Source: a virus. From it: a DNA stretch of 23,433 nucleotides. The stretch's first letter is position 1, and each line of letters opens with the position of its first letter. Location of the stretch: positions 1 to 23,433 of the IMG/VR virus record IMGVR_UViG_3300010153_005122. One strand, 5' to 3'. A model generated the notes under the pieces. It was not told the DNA's origin and did no database searches. It was given only the letters and a program-made list of their open reading frames with translations. Below are positions 19,889 through 23,433 of this stretch, piece after piece. Made by a program: the position numbers and the translations under genes.

Positions 19889-20334
19889 TGGCAACTAAAC
19901 TCGATGTAAACACTGGTGGAACCAAATTAGGGGATAAAATTTGGGATATACACCAAAAAAGCGAGTATACCAAGGTAAACGAGTACAAAGAAGGCATGTG
20001 TTTTAGTTGTTTTAAGACTGGAGTTCCAGTAGGAGCAGGTGTAAATGATATCTGTGGCGACTGTGCAGGAAAGAAAGGCAGAGAGACCATTTTAGTGCCA
20101 ATTAAGGGTGTTTACTACGGTATGTGTCATTTTTGTGGTAAATACAAGTTCAATATGGAACAGATTAACTGTAGACTTTGCCAAAGATGCCATGAAAGGT
20201 GTGCAAAACACATTAAAAACTACAATCTGAAAGGCGGACAGTTCGGTGCAGACCCATTTTGGCAAAAAATGAGGAAAAAACACGGAAAAGATTGGAAAAT
20301 TATTTTCAATAACGGTTTAGGGAATCAGCGGTAA
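19888..20334 (+). CDS. 148-aa multi-zinc protein of the virion module
   Basis: At least two zinc sites: MCFSCFKTGVPVGAGVNDIC then GDC (C38, C41, C56, C59), and MCHFCGKYKFNMEQINCRLC followed by QRCHERC (C80, C83, C95, C98, C101, C105). The C-terminus is basic with GGQFGADPFWQKMRKKHGKD, reminiscent of zinc proteins that bind RNA or ribosome surfaces. Coupled to the previous gene by TAATG. Position after the portal suggests a head-assembly or DNA-contact role, by inference only. Its 3' end overlaps the convergent 64-aa gene by 29 nt. Confidence 0.7.
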   Translation: MATKLDVNTGGTKLGDKIWDIHQKSEYTKVNEYKEGMCFSCFKTGVPVGAGVNDICGDCAGKKGRETILVPIKGVYYGMCHFCGKYKFNMEQINCRLCQRCHERCAKHIKNYNLKGGQFGADPFWQKMRKKHGKDWKIIFNNGLGNQR

Positions 20335-20500
20335 TACCCCTTTTTTCCATTCTTTTTTTCTTATCTAAGGCGTATTTCTTCATATCTGGAGGTATTAGTA
20401 TGAATTCTAGGAGTTTTTCTATGTTTTCTAGACGAAAATTGGTCTCTTTTAGTAGTTCTTCTACGTCTCCAAGGACAAAATCAAATTTTATCTTTGTCAC
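20306..20500 (-). CDS. 64-aa hypothetical protein, GTG start
   Basis: MTKIKFDFVLGDVEELLKET then a helical NIEKLLEFILIPPDMKKYAL and a basic end. GTG 20500 lies inside the previous gene (20-nt overlap); GTAGGT precedes it. One amphipathic helix with Leu/Ile spacing suggests dimerisation. No family recognised. Confidence 0.55.
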   Translation of the reverse strand: MTKIKFDFVLGDVEELLKETNFRLENIEKLLEFILIPPDMKKYALDKKKRMEKRGITADSLNRY

Positions 20501-20939
20501 CTACTATTAGGATTAATCTGTTGTATGTCATGTCAAAAAACATGTTTTTTTGGTCTATTTTGACTGTTTTTGTTGGTTTTTCACCGTTAAACTTGTCAAC
20601 GTTGAGTTCCAAACATGATTTTCTAAATTTTTTTGGAATTAGTTTTAGAAGATTTGATTGCGGATCATACTCAATATTGTCATATGTTATTAGTTTTTCA
20701 CTGCCGTCAGCATAATATTTGTATTCTTTGAGATTAAAAAACGTAATTGATCTTGTTGCATTTACTTTGTTGGAATATTTGTTGGTGTCAAGTATTATCC
20801 AAAGCCTTTCTTCATCTTTTATATACAAGTCAAGAACTTTAAATGATGTTTCGTTAACTGTTTTTCTTGGATCTACAAAATTTTCATATTTTTTACAGTA
20901 ATGATCTAAGTTTTCATACAAGTATAGTGCTGTTCCCAT
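20481..20939 (-). CDS. 152-aa hypothetical protein, beta-rich
   Basis: ATG 20939 is 23-24 nt from a palindromic TATA element. Sequence alternates strands (FKVLDLYIKDEERLWIILDT, SITFFNLKEYKYYADGSEKL, NRLILIVGDKDKI) with few helices: a beta-sandwich or barrel-like fold is likely. An isolated minus-strand pair inside the virion module often carries a regulatory or anti-host gene in viruses, which is only a positional hint here. No motif recognised. Confidence 0.65.
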   Translation of the reverse strand: MGTALYLYENLDHYCKKYENFVDPRKTVNETSFKVLDLYIKDEERLWIILDTNKYSNKVNATRSITFFNLKEYKYYADGSEKLITYDNIEYDPQSNLLKLIPKKFRKSCLELNVDKFNGEKPTKTVKIDQKNMFFDMTYNRLILIVGDKDKI

Positions 20940-20956
20940 GCTTGATATTGAAAATC

Positions 20957-20968
20957 TTTATTAATAAA
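20957..20968. promoter_or_regulatory. bidirectional palindromic TATA element TTTATTAATAAA
   Basis: A perfect palindrome centred 23-24 nt from ATG 20939 (minus) and 23-24 nt from ATG 20986 (plus). One site could seat TBP in either direction and drive two leaderless genes. Confidence 0.55.
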
Positions 20969-20985
20969 CCTTTTTTATACATATC

Positions 20986-21222
20986 ATGACAAAAACAAAG
21001 ACAAAGACAAAAAAAAGAGAAAAATGTAAGTGCGGTGGATTCAAATACAATTTTCGCAAGCATGACTCCGATGACGAAGACTTGTTATCGTTAAAGGTCT
21101 GTTTTAAATGTGGTAGATTCAAGGGCACTTCAATGTCAGAAGAAGTAGTAAAGATGTTTTGTAGTGAGCCTGAACTGTTACTGTATATGATAGAAAGCGG
21201 ATATCTACAAAGAGTCAATTAA
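20986..21222 (+). CDS. 78-aa zinc-ribbon protein
   Basis: MTKTKTKTKKREKCKCGGFK: a Lys/Thr repeat tail (ACAAAG iterations in the DNA) then C14, C16; VCFKCGRFKG supplies C39, C42. The pattern CxC...CxxC is a short ribbon; the C-terminus SEPELLLYMIESGYLQRVN is helical. Leaderless from the shared palindromic promoter. The basic tail implies nucleic-acid contact. Function unknown. Confidence 0.65.
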   Translation: MTKTKTKTKKREKCKCGGFKYNFRKHDSDDEDLLSLKVCFKCGRFKGTSMSEEVVKMFCSEPELLLYMIESGYLQRVN

Positions 21223-21230
21223 TTTAAATA
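21222..21230 (+). promoter_or_regulatory. TATA-like ATTTAAATA before the holin-like gene
   Basis: Centred 25 nt before GTG 21251. A second TTTAAATATA (21232-21241) lies only about 15 nt from that GTG, so the first is the better fit. Confidence 0.4.
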
Positions 21231-21250
21231 GTTTAAATATAACTGATAGT

Positions 21251-21475
21251 GTGAACATACATACGAAAAAGGTTCTTGCTCGAATAATCGGTAACTTTGG
21301 AATTGCTTTCTTCAGTCCACTTGTAGGTGGAAATGTGGCTGAAACACTATTTAATCTTAGTCTAACATTTGGACAAACCGTGATTATTGCTTTCTTTTCA
21401 GCAATATTTGTATCAGGATTGTCAATAAGCAAAGAAGCAGTCGAATGGAGTAGGTTATGGAATGAAACAAAGTAA
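21251..21475 (+). CDS. 74-aa membrane protein, holin-like
   Basis: GTG start. A basic N-terminus (NIHTKKVLARIIG) is followed by hydrophobic NFGIAFFSPLVGGNVAETLF and a second helix TVIIAFFSAIFVSGLSI, then a charged tail KEAVEWSRLWNETK. Two membrane spans with a short basic head and charged tail is the build of small phage holins, which permeabilise the membrane at release. No lysin gene is visible, and archaeal release mechanisms differ, so holin is a structural comparison only. Confidence 0.55.
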   Translation: MNIHTKKVLARIIGNFGIAFFSPLVGGNVAETLFNLSLTFGQTVIIAFFSAIFVSGLSISKEAVEWSRLWNETK

Positions 21476-21545
21476 GAACAGCAAAAAAAAGAAGACAAAG
21501 TGTAAGATTTTTTGTGAAATAGTAGATACTGTGCTTATAATGTAG
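21462..21545 (+). CDS. 27-aa Lys-rich peptide (tentative)
   Basis: MKQSKNSKKKKTKCKIFCEI then VDTVLIM. It starts within the holin-like gene (14-nt overlap) and ends before the next promoter. Basic head, one short hydrophobic end. Coding potential rests only on the overlap and the lack of another use for this interval. Confidence 0.3.
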   Translation: MKQSKNSKKKKTKCKIFCEIVDTVLIM

Positions 21546-21551
21546 TACAAG

Positions 21552-21561
21552 TTTAAATATT
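21552..21561 (+). promoter_or_regulatory. TATA box (TTTAAATATT)
   Basis: Centred 25-26 nt upstream of ATG 21582; leaderless start of the 88-aa membrane gene. Confidence 0.55.
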
Positions 21562-21581
21562 AGGGTTTTCAACGAATCTAC

Positions 21582-21848
21582 ATGGTAGATCCATTATTGA
21601 TCGCAGTGTTATCAACAGTAGTTGGAGCAGGATTAAACACCGTTAGAGGTTATCTTAATTCTGATGGCGAAGGTTATTCAGCAAGAAAATTGTTTGGAGC
21701 AATCATCGTATCAACTTTTGCAGGTATTGCTGTATCACAAACAATAGTCATTGATGGTATGAGTGCATTAGGCGTAGGTCTAATTGGACTCACAACTGGT
21801 TTCACTGTTGACTACGTAGTAACCAGATCAAAAAAAGACATTATTTAA
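21582..21848 (+). CDS. 88-aa membrane protein, Gly/Ala-rich
   Basis: MVDPLLIAVLSTVVGAGLNT (span 1), SARKLFGAIIVSTFAGIAVS (span 2) and GMSALGVGLIGLTTGFTVDY (span 3), with a basic end VTRSKKDII. Three Gly-rich helices resemble phage holins or small virion membrane proteins. The next gene is the prohead protease, so either a lysis or a head-module role is possible. Own leaderless promoter. Confidence 0.6.
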   Translation: MVDPLLIAVLSTVVGAGLNTVRGYLNSDGEGYSARKLFGAIIVSTFAGIAVSQTIVIDGMSALGVGLIGLTTGFTVDYVVTRSKKDII

Positions 21849-21881
21849 TAGAGTAGTCCTCTCTTATTTTTTATCATAATA

Positions 21882-21887
21882 TTTATA
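21882..21887 (+). promoter_or_regulatory. TATA box (TTTATA) of the prohead protease gene
   Basis: Centred 28 nt before ATG 21913, slightly longer than the other leaderless promoters here. Confidence 0.45.
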
Positions 21888-21912
21888 TGCTATTATACAC
21901 TCAAAATTATAT

Positions 21913-23325
21913 ATGACAGAAGACAATTTATATTTTACTAAATTCGTAACCAAAAGTTTGCAGCCAATTAATTCTGATGACAGATATTTTGAGGGTTATC
22001 TTACTGTTCAGGTAAAAGACAAGCAAGGTGAAGTTACAATAGTAGACGAGTTATACAAAGTTCTTCCTGTTTGGATGGACAGAGGTGCTCCTATCTCTGA
22101 CACACACTCAAACAGAATTATTGGTAAAGGAATCAATTATTCCAAATCTTCGTATGTAGATAAAGACGGATCTGAATATCCTGCAATTAAAATTACTGGC
22201 AAGATTCACAAGAACTATGAATTGGACAATGAAATATGGAACAAGATTAAATCAGGAGAATACAAAGGCTTGTCATTCGGTGGTGCTACAAGAACAAACA
22301 GAGAACCAATCGTAATGAAAGACGGATCTATTGCTTATGCATTAAAAGAATTAGAACATTATGAAGTTGCAGTATGTAAAGACCCTGCTGTACCATTGGC
22401 ATTAATCACTGATCATAACAATGTTGCAAAGGCTATGGCTGAAAAAACAGAGGACAGAGGAGATGGCAAGATGGTAATCAAATGCAGCAAGTTTGGATGT
22501 TATGTCAAGAAAGATTCACTGATAAAAATAGAAGACGAAGATGATAAGAATACAAAGGCTGAGGTTTTAGACGAATGGAAGAATGATGACAATGATCATG
22601 GTGAGGATAAAGTCAAAAAAACAAAACAGTTAGATCCAGACCCAACAAATACAGATCCAGAACAAATAATGAATAGAGCAAAAGTTGTAGGAAGAAGACA
22701 AGACATATACCAATCAGCATCACTTGACGATCAATGTTTGTTGACTCTTGTTGAAAATATTGCAAAAACAGATTTAAGTAAATACAGATCATTTGAAGCA
22801 AAAGTACAAGCATTAGTGAATGAGGGTTATGCCAAAGAAAATGCAGAAAACATTGTAGGCTCATTCGTAAAAGGTGAAAAGAATAAAGATGAAGGTGGTG
22901 GCATGATGAGTGCTGATACAGAGGGAGCAGTTAACACACGTTATAACAAGCCAATAATAGAGGAAGATGTAAAAAAACAGTTTAAAGAGATTGAACAAGA
23001 GGCAGGAACAGAATTTTCAAACGCAGGTGGAGATAAAGTCGATTTGCATAATCAAGATTCGCCTGGAAAAGAAATAGACAAGACATTCAGCGGTGGTGTA
23101 AGACATTCAGGCAAAGAATATGATACTAATCAAGAATCTACACAAGTAAGTGAGGTTAAAAACGAAGAGGAAAACTCAGGAGTAGATTCACATCATAATT
23201 TGTATAACCAAGACGAGTCTACAGGAATAGGAGAGGATGAAAAAGAATTGCGTAAGATTACAGGCAAGACCAAAAGCATCAAGTTGGAATCTAGCATGTT
23301 GATAAATAGATTAAGAGATTTATAA
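21913..23325 (+). CDS. prohead maturation protease, XkdF-like, with long scaffold-like tail
   Basis: 470 residues. The first 170 are the protease: DRYFEGYLTVQVKDKQGEVT start, ISDTHSNRIIGKG with His65, KGLSFGGATRT with Ser121, and ELEHYEVAVCKDPAVPLALI with His149. These are the ordered His...Ser...(E)xxEVxVxxxPA landmarks of the herpes-assemblin-like phage proteases (HK97 gp4/XkdF group), which cleave scaffold and capsid proteins during head maturation. Residues about 170-470 are polar and acidic, with a CSKFGCYVKK cluster near 188-197, and end KLESSMLINRLRDL; a fused scaffold domain is likely. Usual order is protease then major capsid protein; the next frame is cut by the window edge. Confidence 0.82.
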   Translation: MTEDNLYFTKFVTKSLQPINSDDRYFEGYLTVQVKDKQGEVTIVDELYKVLPVWMDRGAPISDTHSNRIIGKGINYSKSSYVDKDGSEYPAIKITGKIHKNYELDNEIWNKIKSGEYKGLSFGGATRTNREPIVMKDGSIAYALKELEHYEVAVCKDPAVPLALITDHNNVAKAMAEKTEDRGDGKMVIKCSKFGCYVKKDSLIKIEDEDDKNTKAEVLDEWKNDDNDHGEDKVKKTKQLDPDPTNTDPEQIMNRAKVVGRRQDIYQSASLDDQCLLTLVENIAKTDLSKYRSFEAKVQALVNEGYAKENAENIVGSFVKGEKNKDEGGGMMSADTEGAVNTRYNKPIIEEDVKKQFKEIEQEAGTEFSNAGGDKVDLHNQDSPGKEIDKTFSGGVRHSGKEYDTNQESTQVSEVKNEEENSGVDSHHNLYNQDESTGIGEDEKELRKITGKTKSIKLESSMLINRLRDL

Positions 23326-23365
23326 CAATCTTTATATACACAATACATTTAAATAAGCTAAGAAC

Positions 23366-23433
23366 ATGGTCAAAGAACTTCTAAAAGAACATGACGTAGA
23401 AGAAAAAAAAGACGATGAAGAAGAAGATGAAGA
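23366..23433 (+). CDS. 5' end of an acidic protein (partial; capsid or scaffold candidate)
   Basis: Only 22 codons are in the window: MVKELLKEHDVEEKKDDEEE and onward, still open at the edge. Two possible TATA elements lie upstream (TTTATATAC at 23331-23339, 32 nt; ATTTAAATA at 23347-23355, 15 nt), neither at the ideal distance. The position after the prohead protease suggests the major capsid protein, but the acidic start could equally be a scaffold or decoration protein. Confidence 0.4.
   Translation, partial: MVKELLKEHDVEEKKDDEEEDE

Noticed and set aside
22613-22864. 83-codon minus frame in the protease tail
   Set aside because: Leu/Phe-rich complement of a Glu/Lys/Gln-rich coding region; no independent support.

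Overview
The window is a compact, AT-rich piece of an archaeal head-tailed virus (Caudoviricetes-like) or provirus. A portal-type protein with zinc-ribbon inserts (17827-19698) and an XkdF-like prohead protease (21913-23325) give the virion type. An archaeal MCM helicase, a RadA recombinase and strict TATA-box promoters about 24-27 nt upstream of leaderless start codons (ATG, GTG and TTG) give the domain. Two paralogous small zinc-ribbon proteins of the CKNIC...CPCC type (6247-6471 and 17349-17558) belong to a family I associate with ammonia-oxidising Nitrososphaeria (Thaumarchaeota). Such a host is my best guess, by inference. No terminase, capsid, tail or polymerase gene is complete here, so this is only part of a genome.

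Layout. (1) 1-4625, plus: a replication/recombination module (winged-helix-like protein, 41-aa protein, ribbon-helix-helix-like protein, MCM, DPPW methyltransferase, RadA, mini zinc finger), with overlapping genes from the ribbon-helix-helix protein onward. (2) 4626-6500: a GC-richer, foldable element (possible ncRNA at 4659-4743), two PD-(D/E)XK-like proteins, a divergent pair (membrane protein and HExxH mini-protein) and a zinc-ribbon protein. (3) 6642-13377, minus: one 18-gene operon whose cistrons mostly overlap by 1-11 nt. It carries a MoxR/CobS-like AAA+ ATPase and a CobT-like VWA protein, with many tiny Cys-pair proteins. It ends in a long hairpin. (4) 13378-13825: a gene-free tract full of TATATACTAT-type repeats, a candidate origin or control region. 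(5) 13826-17558, minus: a second set of small zinc-binding proteins, a lysine-rich protein, an NPPY methyltransferase, two genes behind near-duplicate promoters, and a second foldable element (17191-17266). (6) 17638-20334, plus: start of the virion module (portal). (7) 20306-20939, minus: two unknown genes sharing a perfect palindromic TATA element with the next plus gene. (8) 20986-23433, plus: zinc protein, two holin-like membrane proteins, the prohead protease and the first codons of an acidic protein.

Functionally, modules 1 and 2 would serve genome replication and recombination, 6 and 8 capsid building, and 3 is an accessory or early operon built round an ATPase/VWA chaperone-like pair. 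About twenty Cys-pair proteins, most under 100 residues, run through all modules. The least explained parts are the two foldable elements, the MoxR-VWA operon with its mini-protein train, and the repeat-rich gap. All functional calls come from reading motifs by eye; no database search was possible.
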